Origin: Liolophura sinensis
Lineage: Eukaryota; Mollusca; Polyplacophora; Chitonida; Chitonidae
Assembly: GCF_032854445.1 (NCBI RefSeq)
Contig: NC_088301.1
Location: 23,408,226 to 23,472,225, forward strand
Length of the DNA stretch: 64,000 nt
Reading direction: 5' to 3'
Part shown: in pieces, positions 22,600 to 32,934 of the stretch
Layout of the letters: every line of letters begins with the position of its first letter
Position numbering within the stretch: the stretch's first letter is position 1
The notes under the pieces: generated by a model
Told to the model about the DNA's origin: nothing
The model's input: only the letters and a program-made list of their open reading frames with translations
The model's database searches: none
Made by a program: the position numbers and the translations under genes

Positions 22600-22856
22600 T
22601 GTTCTTGGACGGAGTGGAATTTCTCGGCTCAAATGGGTAGAAATGCTGCAAAATGACAACCCTTTCTGGTGACCAAATTTCGTTGTCAGTAAAACAAGCA
22701 GATCGGAGCCTGTCGTGTCTGTATCGGGTCACTGTCGAGCTGTCATTCTAATTTTCGCCTCTCCTCTTCGCAGATTAAATGACTGTCGCCGTCTGACGAT
22801 ATGCTGCCTTACCGGCTGGATAGAAATTCACAGTAACCAGCAGATTGCCAGAAAAC
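22600..22856 (+). promoter_or_regulatory. 5' UTR / promoter-proximal region of spectraplakin exon 1A
   Basis: This stretch is less AT-rich than its surroundings and leads into the first coding exon. A pyrimidine tract ending in TTCGCAG at 22767-22773 could be a splice acceptor, in which case the coding exon would begin at 22774 and an upstream non-coding exon would exist. No TATA box is evident. The start site cannot be fixed. Confidence 0.35.
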
Positions 22857-22965
22857 ATGGCACATTTTCCATCTTGGGCCGAGTTCAAGGAATACAAGGA
22901 CTTCCCGGTTTCCCTCAGCATTCTACAGCTTGATCCAGCGGACCGGGCCGTATTACGAATCGCAG
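22857..22965 (+). CDS. MACF1: Spectraplakin, alternative first coding exon A
   Basis: It encodes MAHFPSWAEFKEYKDFPVSL followed by SILQLDPADRAVLRIA, then a GTAAGC donor after one base of the next codon (phase 1). LDPADRAVLRIA joined to [14 protein letters not shown] of exon 2 closely matches the LDPAERAVVRVADERD junction of vertebrate MACF1/dystonin, the strongest evidence for the family. An in-frame TAG lies at 22821-22823 with no other ATG before 22857, so this Met is the start. Spectraplakins are giant cytolinkers that tie F-actin to microtubules. The head encoded here sits just before the actin-binding domain. The intron to exon 2 is 9.9 kb. The symbol follows the vertebrate orthologue; protostomes usually have one such gene, called shot in Drosophila. 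Confidence 0.9.
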
Positions 22966-25470
22966 GTAAGCAGATCAAAGGCGCCGACTGTCCGGAAGCT
23001 TGTCGGATTTCCTATTTTGATTTTGACGTGATTGAAAATTGAGAGGTGTGAAATGTTTGAATTAATCTGTCTAATACTGACAGACTTTGGCATGGCTTTA
23101 CCCTCTGGGTAAAAAATACGTACATGCATTTTAAACACCGTAGGTGAAACGATAAATTGTTGTTTTATTCTGTTATAGTATTTGAATGTACCTACCAGTA
23201 AGATTATAATATAAATGGAAATCATGACATGGCATTTTACATAGTTTGTTTGAGCATATGACTACTACACAATAATTTGGTTTAAAATGTGGTACATGCA
23301 CAAGGGCAAGTTATGAAACTAGTTTTATTGATACGGCTAAAATAAGGACCAATGGAAACATCATTTGAGGAAAGAAATCTTGGTACAGTCAGAGTTTTAA
23401 TAGAGGGACGGGTTATACTAGCGATATATGGTGTGTTCCATTTGACGATCTGACGGCGACTGTCGGCAGATACAGTGGACACCGGAGGATACAGTGGGAC
23501 GTCCCAGTGTTCCGACTCAAATTTGTGTCGAGTTCTGTAAGCATAGACACACGCCATCAACTTCACTGAGATCGGATTCCGTGGAGGCAGTGGTGCCACT
23601 GGTCTCTATCTGAGTGGTATCGCTCAGGGCATTTCTGCAGTTTCCTCATATATTTTGTGTATTGTTTCTTAAATAAGCCATGTGTGAAGCCCCAATTAAT
23701 TCATGCCAAGGTCAGTGCCAACCATGCATCTCAAATTGAGTTGTCAAATATTTTGAGGCATTACTGAGTGAGACAGCCAGATGTCATAAATATTGTTCTG
23801 ATATAAACGTGGGTATGCCGTATGACTGATGAGAAGTGGGGTGGAAACAAGTATAAAAGCGTCACTCTGTTAGTCTGTTAATACAACCCATGTCATGTGG
23901 TTTCTCATAACCGGTGCGTTGAATAAACTAGCCTGCACAGCAAAGTCCAATACACATCTACATGTATGGATGCTCAAGCTCAGACCTCCATCACAATGCA
24001 TATAGAGAGTTACTGCATTTAAGAAAAGAAAAAGTCTGCATGCTGTTTTTACTCAACGCCCCCAAATACACTTTGAGCTAAACTGCTGAATTTTGAGGCA
24101 GCTTGTATAAGTCAAAAGTGCAAGTTCAAGAGATAGATATAATTATTGTAACCCTGTGGCTCATGCTGGAGATTGGGGCTGGACATCCTGTGTATGCTAC
24201 AGGCTAATTATTATGCAAGGGGTCACAGATGGTTGCTGTGTCAGATGGAAGAACTTAGTGCAGTGACTTCAGTGGACTGGGCTTAAAGCTACTACGGACT
24301 TTACAGTTTATAGTAGTGGACATATTTGAAGGGGTGTATATTTGTGCATGTGACCGTTTTTAATATTGCTCTAAATAAAGGCATCATATACGACTACGTG
24401 TCAGAAACATTTGTTTTCTTTATATGCCCTAAAATTTGCCTGAATTATAAAAGGGTACATTTTTAGAGCCATTTAAAGGTCATATTAACCTAGACGCTGA
24501 AACTTCCGAAAATACCCCCCAAAATAAAGCAAAAAAAACAAAAACAAACAAACAAAACAAAACAAACAAACTCAGTGCATCTAAAGATGATTAGTTCTAA
24601 CTGAATCAAGTAACATAAGTGGCTTAGTCATAGATGGAATTTTGGGTCAAGTATATCTACCAAAAATCCAGGGTTTTGAGAGAGTGCGCTGTAGACATAT
24701 GCCGTAAACACATATATATATATATATATATATACACATTTTGTATGTATAAACTGTATACATATAGATTACTCAGTGTTACCATCCTTCATTTTTTTGA
24801 TCAGCAGAAAAATATGATGAAAACCTGATAATATGATTAATATGATAATTTGTCATGATCTTTTAAATATTTTGTGGTGTAATGTACACATGTAAAGTTT
24901 TTTGACCCTGTGTAAGGGTAAACTTGAAGTTCATCCCAATTTCTTCCTTGTAATAGGACAAACGGTAAAAAATAACTGAAGTGATATACCATAAATAGTA
25001 TATTATATAAGTATGAATTTATAGAACATCTATGTTACAATTACAGATATTGTGTGCATTATTGCCATTCAGAGCGCTTTAAATCAGTTCAGTGAGTTTC
25101 CTCAAGGCTGCATAAATGAAGATAAATTGTATGTACCTGTCGTTTTACACTATTCTGTGGATTAATAGTGGTGAAACTGGCTGTGTTAAGCTGACCCTCG
25201 ACGTGGCAATAGGTCTGGATAAGACAGCTGCAGACTTACAAACCAGATGTTCTGATGTTAACCACACAAATGTACTCCATAAAAAAACGTATATTGTGGG
25301 ATAATGCAGGGGGGTCACAGACTCTGAGGTGTAAACATAGCCCTGCTGGGGTGGGCAGTCCTTGATGGCTTGAACATGTCCTTAATATCTCTCCCTCTGC
25401 CTCACTATATAACCAAAGATAAGAAAAAAACACTACGACCCTTTAGTACTTGTGCATGAGTCAGTCAAAT

Positions 25471-25850
25471 AGAGTGAGTGAGTGAGTGCTTGGGGTTTAA
25501 CGTCGTACTCAACAATTTTTCAGTCATATGACGACGAAGGAATCATTAGGGTGCATGTACGTGTAATGAAATGAGGGAGTTGTCTGTCAGTAGTGGATTA
25601 CAAGTACGGATGTACATGTAGTACAAAATTCATTAAAATGTGCGACACCAAGATGCATGTAGATATATACAATGTATAAGTTTGTATAATATACGTGTTG
25701 CAAGTTTTCCATATGTGTCTCTGACTTAAGAATTTTTCACTTATGAAGTCAGTTTTATTGATGGCGAAACAAAACTCGAATGCCAGGTGTAAACCTCCAA
25801 CCTTTGGCAAGTTACTGATCAACTTTCCCAAGTGTGATGCACTGATGTGC
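25471..25850 (+). mobile_element. Second dispersed repeat family (GAGTGAGTGAGT... type)
   Basis: It begins with GAGTGAGTGAGTGCTTGGGG, then TTTAACGTCGTACTCAACAA and CAGTCATATGACGACG. A second block near 25775-25845 (AATGCCAGGTGTAAACCTCC, AAGTTACTGATCAACTTTCC) matches the rear part of the copy at 57005-57237. The intervening bases are unrelated, so it may be interrupted. This type of repeat is widespread in molluscs. Confidence 0.65.
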
Positions 25851-26155
25851 ATATCATATTGGTGGAAGACAAGTGGCCTTTAAGAACTACAGATGTTAGA
25901 CTGCAGAAATAGTTTTTTAAGTGTTGTTGACAGCTTATTGCCACCAAATAGTGAATATTGGAAGCATTATAGTGGATGTGTTAGAAGAAATTAATGACAG
26001 GGTTTGTGATAATGTTTTGTATGATGGCATTCACTTGTACACATGGGGATAGTCAAGTGGTCACATAAGTTGTGGACTTGGGTAGTGTCTTTATGCTGCC
26101 CTGTGACATGGGGTAGATCACTGCATCACGGAAGTACATGTGCCCACCAGTCTCT

Positions 26156-26305
26156 GGGGGCTGTTTCTTACAGGGGTCGTAACGTTATGGTGGCCTAATA
26201 ACGTTACACCGGCCTAATCACCATGGTGTCGCATACTGATGGCATACCTCTGCCTTGGCATTAGCGACTGGTGTAAGGTTATGACCCCTTTGAGAAACAG
26301 CCCCC
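26156..26305. mobile_element. MITE-like inverted-repeat element, GGGGGCTGTTTCT ends
   Basis: A 150-base element with about 34-base terminal inverted repeats. The left end reads GGGGGCTGTTTCTTACAGGG and the reverse complement of the right end reads GGGGGCTGTTTCTCAAAGGG; both continue GTCRTAAC. It is non-coding, so a non-autonomous DNA transposon. No target duplication is clear. The superfamily is not certain; hAT is one possibility. Confidence 0.8.
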
Positions 26306-26905
26306 TGATTCGTAAGTGTAGACCAACTGTAGTATCTGCAATAAATAAAAGAAGACCATAAATGTATAAATTATCACGTATTTTGTCCATCGCTTAATTG
26401 TGAATTCTGTTGGTTTGATCAACTTATGACCTACATGATTGTATAGCATAATCAGTACATCAGTTGCTGTGTCATGATATATTTATAAGCATTATGTTTT
26501 TCCACAATTATAAACCGGACCAAAATGAATATACCTTACTCTTCTCAAAATTTATAAATGTATAAATTATATTATTACATAGTGTGTATGTACATGCAAT
26601 TCTGACAGACAGTACTAGAAGATACATGTATGTACTTGTACAGTCCACAAGTAGATTAGTTACATTCCGCAGAAAGGCTCCATATCTGACGATGTGTTAT
26701 TGCACAATTTTCTGACTTTTGAGCGTCGTTATATTTCAATTGTGTCTGAATCCAGGGTCGAAGAACATAGATACCTATGTGTTCTGCCTGCTTATGTTTC
26801 ATATTGACCTTCAGTTCCGCTGTCTGTTGGAAACACCTGCTGACCTCTACCTCTGAGGTCAAGGTGAAGGTCACTCAGCTCATTTAGCTTTCAGGTGAGG
26901 CTACC

Positions 26906-26927
26906 GGGGGGGGGGGGGGGGGGGGGG
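26906..26927. repeat. G22 homopolymer
   Basis: Twenty-two consecutive G's inside a spectraplakin intron, capable of G-quadruplex formation and prone to length error in assembly. Confidence 0.95.
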
Positions 26928-28908
26928 CTGATATATTCCTGCCATCTTGTAGTGAGATGACAAGGGGGAATAAGTGTGCTAGACTGTACAAAGGCAGCAC
27001 TGACAGAGACATGATGGAGTAGAAAGGGATGTGTTCAATGATGCGTGCCAGTGATTGTGGCAGCTCTCTCTTCAGAACCCTCCAGCGCTGCCATGTAGCA
27101 GGCGCAGAGAAATTTGTGTCACATTTTACAACATAAAATTTCCTTTGAACTATACATTCGTACATGATCAAAATTAAAAGGAAGGTCATGTACATGAATT
27201 TAATTCAAACTGAATGTTTTATACTTGTAGTTGTTGCACATTTTGCCAATGTTAAGTACAGTTCTTCTCAAGAACTAAATGATAAATTGAATGGTGATTT
27301 TGATTTCGAAAGGATAATTTTTTTTTTTTCAAAATAAAGTATGAGTAGTTTTTTTTTGTATCTATACTCTAGATTATTAAATAATTGGAGCTAGTTTAAA
27401 AGATGCACATGTACATTTTTGTCCCAATATTGGTGAGAAAAACTGAGATATTTACATGTACCAGTGATTTCCAATTGGACATTTGATATTCATTTTTTGA
27501 AAACACAGTTTTAAGAAGTCATAAAAAAGAAGACTTCCAATTACATCCTAGCAACTTTCAGTGAAGAAGTTTGGTTGGCGTTGAGTGAGGTGCAGTTGTT
27601 TGACCCTGTATAACATGTATAACTTTTTGCTCCACTCTAAAAAGTTATTGTTAAAAATTGAAGTAACATTCCATACATTGTAAAACACCATTTAAATGAA
27701 ATAATAAACGTATGAGGCCTTATTTTGATCCCCTGTTAATATGCCAGTTTGTTGCATTGCCAGGAAATATCTTGGCAGATGGTAAGTGTTAGAAGGATGT
27801 AACTAGGGATTGATGATCAGATCTTGTTTGTCATTAATCAATAGAGAGATGTTCCTTGTTGCTCGAGACAACATGACTGACATGTAAGAAGGAAGCGTGA
27901 GAAATGTTCTAAAGTCTCCGCCGTGTTTCCATGGCTTTGGAATGTCCATGTTTCTCCTAGCTCTCTAAGTTGATCTGCATGTAATCCTTGAGTCTTGGTT
28001 GTGCCAATATTACCCCTATTAAAACGCCTTCCTCTAGACTGGCAGGTTTCAGGCCTTCAGACAGCAATATCTCACTGTCAACATAATATGCCCCATATAC
28101 CTTTATATCTGCCAGCTGTTGAATATTCATGAGGCCTGCCCTTCCCCCCCTTGTTACTCAGCCAGGAGAGAGGCTATTTCTGTACACCATTGATACACCA
28201 TTTGGGACCTCACTTATTCCTGGGGGTGGTCTGGTAGTGCTGCACCAGTACCAACAACTTGGTGGAGTTGTATTTAGACTGGTCCACTTTTGCCTGAAGG
28301 CCTGTGACTAGTTTGTAAAGGTTGTTGTGAGCCTTTGGCAGGCTGTAAGTTTTTAGTTTTTCGGGACCAGGCTGCCTTAGCCGGGAATATCTGACAGCTA
28401 GCCAGCCAGCCAGCCAGCATGCCTGCCTGCCTAGACTGGTACATGAGAACCCTGTAGACTGGAATCTACCTGTGTTGTAGATATCAATTCATACCTGTAC
28501 TGGGTTCCAGGGGGAGGGGTATGCCCGCTAGTACTAGTCTACGTGTTTATATTGTGACAAGGTGTGACGATTGTATACATACCTGACATACACTGGAGAA
28601 GGGCAATTGTTTGATGGCAGCGCCACCAGTATATACCCAGTAACAATAGGACAATGTTGTAACAATTGTTGTCAGCTGTGACAAATGCACCATTACTGAG
28701 AATGGTGTGAACAGTGGAGAAAAGGTACATTAATTCAGACCTAAGCAAGAAGTACGGAAAAATTGTTACCTGGTCGCTGATTGACGTGTGCGGCCCGGGG
28801 CCTGTGGTCAGCATGACTGTGTTATAATATACTGCGTAGTGACCAGACCTCCTGACTCCTACCCTGCGTTATTTCCACCTCAGGTAACTAGGTTATATGA
28901 CTGGGGGC

Positions 28909-28915
28909 TATATAG
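28909..28915 (+). promoter_or_regulatory. Possible TATA element for exon B
   Basis: TATATAG in a locally GC-richer stretch, about 440 bases before the exon B ATG. It would imply a start near 28940 and a roughly 400-base leader. Motif and position only. Confidence 0.25.
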
Positions 28916-29349
28916 GAGCCTGTATGAAATACCGGTCGGGTAGGAATCTCTTACCTGGCTACAAGAATAATCAAGGGGTCTCCCCTTCTGACCAACCAGA
29001 ACCTTGCCTTACCACCTTGAGATATCCTCACAGCTCGACTGACAACTGCCATTCAGTGTGACGACAAGACACCACTGACAATACAGGGCCACATTCTTTC
29101 TGGATCGCCCGAAATCAAAACTGGTCTCTCCAGAAAGCGGCTTGGTGACAAGCTTTTTGATATGCTGGGTGGTGCTCCGAGGGACTGAGGAGGCTTAACC
29201 TAGCTGACGGCACAACTGGGTAGCGAAATCTCACCTGTTATCTTAGGAGGGACAAGAGGTGGTCTTAAGGCCAAGCCATGACCTGAGGATGACCACATTT
29301 ACAGACTCACAGTGAAGACAGAGAGTTTCTGATCAAGACACCACCAATC

Positions 29350-29788
29350 ATGGAGCAGGATTTCACATTTTACGAAAACAAATACAGCACCATAAGCAGC
29401 AGTAGTAGCCGCACCAGCAAGGCTGGGAGTTTCAACGCCTACAGCACCTTGCCTTCTGGTTTCTCCAGCACCGGCACTGGCACCGTCCAGTCAGGTTTCA
29501 CCAACTACAGCACACTGCCTGCTGGTGCCACCTTCAACTCACATCAGCCTAAGAAATACAACAATTACGACCTGAACACTCAAGGAGCAGTGGTAACTGG
29601 TTTCAACAGTTTCGGAGCCGAAAATGCAGTTGTTTACAACAACTATGCCCCGGTGGATGGTGCTTCTTATAACCACAGCGATGCCCAGGACGTTAAGGTC
29701 TTCAGCGAGACCATGTCACCTTTCGACCCCACCCTCAAAATGCCTGATCCAATGCGAAAGTATGAGATTGCCAGAGCTAAGGAAACAG
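29350..29788 (+). CDS. MACF1: Spectraplakin, alternative first coding exon B
   Basis: It encodes 146 residues plus one base: MEQDFTFYENKYSTISSSSS at the start and MRKYEIARAKET at the end. A GTATAG donor follows in phase 1, so it joins exon 2 as ...[14 protein letters not shown]. The head is rich in Ser, Thr, Gly, Asn and Tyr, probably disordered, with three YST(I/L) motifs (residues 12, 31, 53), the last two as YSTLPSG and YSTLPAG. An in-frame TGA at 29290-29292 supports this ATG. Vertebrate plectin, MACF1 and dystonin, and fly shot, all use several promoters with different heads spliced to the same actin-binding domain, so an alternative first exon is the best reading. If unspliced, the frame stops eight codons later (29814) and could be a small separate gene, which I think less likely. 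I recognise no homologue for the head itself. Confidence 0.8.
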
Positions 29789-31427
29789 GTATAGATGCAG
29801 CTACATTTAAATGAGGTGTAAAAGATATATGTATTCTGTATGTACAAGTGTACAAAACAGAATGGTCATGGATTCACTTAGAAGTTGTAAGATCTAAAAA
29901 CTAAGAAAACATTTGAACAAATTAAGAGTCGTGCAGAAAGTGAGTAGTGGAAATCACTTGTTAGAGTATTTATGAATTTAGCAAGACAAGTCTGCATGAT
30001 CATAATGATTCATTATGTATCTACTTGTATATGTGTGACCCAGAATTTTAAATGTGATGACTCATCACAATTGATCTCGTGCCAGCTAACCAACTATACA
30101 TGTATTGAATGAATTCGTTGACTGTTGAATGTGTGTTTTTACATAAAATAATTTGACACTTTGAATAAGCTGACTTATTCGTTTAGGTGAATTTTAAACA
30201 GCCTGAACATTTTACATGCTTGAAAGGCCTATCTGATTGAGATCGTAACTCTGGTTAATAGAGAGTTACAAGTTTCTGGATTTGGAACGACGATATTCTT
30301 TTTTTTTTTTTTTTTTTTTTGGGTTTTGTTATCTTGGAATGATGCGATGGTCATTTAGTAATGCTTACTAGTGGCTTTGATATAATCAAGATGGCATCTA
30401 ATCCAGTCTGTCAGATATATACAGATCACGTATGTGTTCAGAAATCAGGGTTAAGTCTACCATATGGTCTACATATGGTCTACAACACATACACATGTAT
30501 ATATTCAGGTCTGTAAACATGTTGTTATCACGCCACCACTGGAATTCTCCTCTATGCCCTTCAGAGTAAAAGCATTGGTATTAACATGGAAGTCTGTAAC
30601 AGTTGTTTTATGTAATAATATGAACTTTTTCACCTCCGTGATTGGCTTGTTCCCATATTCTCATAGACTCAGTGCGATTAGGATTTAGCCTTTATGTTAA
30701 GCAACATAACAGTTTGCTTGACTTTTACACCACATTAGAAAGAGTTTGGCATATGCCAATCTGCACTGTTATAACATAGTGCAAGGCTTATGTGTACTGT
30801 GGTCTTTATACTAGATGTAATATAACTGTATATATGTACATGTATTGTACAGTTGCATGTATAGACAAGATTTCATGAAGTCTACCACATTTACTCTTTT
30901 CATTATGGGCCTACATTATTAACCAATTGCCCTCTTGCATGGAGACGCAAAATGCCACCGACGATATTTTCTCGATAAATAATGTAAGGGCCTAACCTCA
31001 TTCAGAAAGGCTGGTTACATGAAAGGGTTTGTTTATCTTTTACAGACAAATGTGGCACTTCTGGGAGTGCACATGTACATGTATGCAGCTATAGCATTAC
31101 ATAAATTTGCACTAAAGACTCATAACCACTGGCTATACATGTATATATTTGTATCTAAATGATGTGTTCCTATATATATGTCACATGGTGAATCCCATTT
31201 CCTGTGGCTGGTACAAAAGGCTTGTGCACACATATTTAAGAGCAGGGGTTAGGCCCACCACTCACATGTGTTAGTACTTACATCATTTGTGGGTGTGAAA
31301 TCTGGCATGAATTTCTACCTGGTGGGCAGGCCACTGTGGAAATGCAGAGGAAATTGAAGTTCATCACAAATTTGTATTGATTGGTGTTAGCTTACATGGA
31401 AGATACACCTCTCTAGGGATAAAGTAT

Positions 31428-31606
31428 ATTTATGTATTTATTTGATTGGTGTTCTACGCCGTACTCAAGAATATTTCACTTATACCACGGCGGCCAGCAT
31501 TATGGTAGGAAACAGGGCACAGCCCGGGGGGAAACCCACGACCATCCGCAGGTTGCTGGAAGACATTCCTACTAATGGCCGGGGAAGAAGCCAGCATGAG
31601 CTGGAT
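31428..31606 (-). mobile_element. SINE copy, head missing
   Basis: The tail TTATTTGATTGGTGTTCTAC lies at the left, then GCGGCCAGCATTATGG and ACCCACGACCATCCGCAGG, then the GCCAGCATGAGCTGGA part of the mid-region. The tRNA-like head is absent. Confidence 0.85.
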
Positions 31607-32126
31607 AAAGTATAGATGTTATTGTGTATTAACTTCCACTGACTTAAGTAAACATTGCCTAGCTGAGCAATATGGTCTAAAATTTCCTCGAGATTAAGCA
31701 GTTATCAGGTTGGATCACAAATATGATAATGTGTACATGCATGGCATGTACATGCATATATGTACATCCAGTTAAGAATTCAATGGTTGCAAAATTGTGA
31801 CCACTTGCAGGCCATACTTTTTCTTATTGCCTTTTCACACCCTGTTATGCATGATTGGGGTTAATCTGCTTTCCTGTTTCACTGATATCACAATATTTGT
31901 TACCTTAGATTGTAGTCTGTGGAAAACTCACACTTACAGACGTCATTAATCTTGACACATTAGCGCAGATTTTTGTTTTGTTTGAAATCGCAAGGTTTAC
32001 ATGTATAGCGTCCAGTACATGCCTTTGAATAACATCTATAAAGATATTTATGGTTGCTTTACTCTTGAGGGTGGACATGATTAAAACACATTTGTGAAAA
32101 ATTCCTGGTTTCATTAAAAAGTACAA

Positions 32127-32512
32127 CATAAATATATTACATGAGCTGATGTAGTATTCGTGACAGATGTGTAGGCTCTGCAGTTGTGAGTTAAATGATC
32201 AGAATTTTCAGGTTCTTGTTTTACCATGATATGATGTTAAAAACAATCATAAAACATCATAAATATATTACATGAGCTGATGCAGTATCCGTGACAGATG
32301 TGTAGGCTCTGCAGTTGTGAGTTAAATGATCAGAATTTTCAGGTTCTTGTTTTACCATGATATGATGTTAAAAACAATCATAAAACATCATAAATATATT
32401 ACATGAGCTGATGTAGTATTCGTGACAGATGTGTAGGCTCTGCAGTTGTGAGTTAAATGATCAGAATTTTCAAGTTCTTGTTTTACCATGTTATGATGTT
32501 AAAAGCAATTGC
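32127..32512 (+). repeat. 131-bp tandem repeat, about three copies
   Basis: Units start at 32127, 32258 and 32389 with CATAAATATATTACATGAGC, and each contains GTGTAGGCTCTGCAGTTGTG. They differ at only a few bases. The third breaks off after about 120 bases. It lies 360 bases before exon 2. Confidence 0.95.
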
Positions 32513-32872
32513 CTGCATAAAATGTTTTGGCACATGAATGAAACAATATCTTTATAGTGAGCTTTTTTTGCACTGACTTTGGAGGAAGTTATTATTGCTT
32601 CTGTTCAAATGTTTTTTGAAAAGTTCTTGTACATAAGCCTATTATGAGAGACGACTCGAGGATAAGTGCTCTGGGCACGAACATTTGGGTAACAGTTGTT
32701 TTGAAATGGCGTGTCTGTTTCTAGTAATTCTCTTGTAGTTATATTTTATTCATGCAGTTTACCCGTATATACATTATAAGCTCTTTGTCTGTTACATACC
32801 CATGTCGTTCAGTTTCACTGTTTACCTGCTTATACATTATATTTTCTCACCTGCTCTTTTATGTCTTTGCAG

Positions 32873-32934
32873 ATGAAAGAGATGCGGTCCAAAAGAAAAC
32901 ATTTACGAAATGGGTGAACAAACATCTGCTAAAG
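32873..32934 (+). CDS. MACF1: Spectraplakin exon 2, start of CH1 actin-binding domain
   Basis: It encodes (D)[20 protein letters not shown], the first helix of the first calponin-homology domain, including the [10 protein letters not shown] actin-binding segment. It is preceded by TGTCTTTGCAG and followed by GTAGGA. Length is 62 bases: two to complete a phase-1 codon and twenty full codons, the same exon structure I expect for the vertebrate genes. Both upstream first exons supply the G that makes the first codon GAT. Confidence 0.96.

Larger units (their letters stand above)
22966..29000 (+). other. Spectraplakin intron after exon A
   Basis: AT-rich intronic DNA with no further convincing exon. 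It holds a composite SINE, a GGGGGC-ended inverted-repeat element, (AT)n at 24711-24734 and a G22 run, listed separately. Short ORFs such as those near 23282-23599 or 26884-27195 on the minus strand have no recognisable motif. Confidence 0.7.
29789..32872 (+). other. Spectraplakin intron, exon B to exon 2
   Basis: Three kilobases with a T-rich run at 30299-30320, a minus-strand SINE and a 131-bp tandem repeat, listed separately. No other exon is recognised. Confidence 0.7.
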
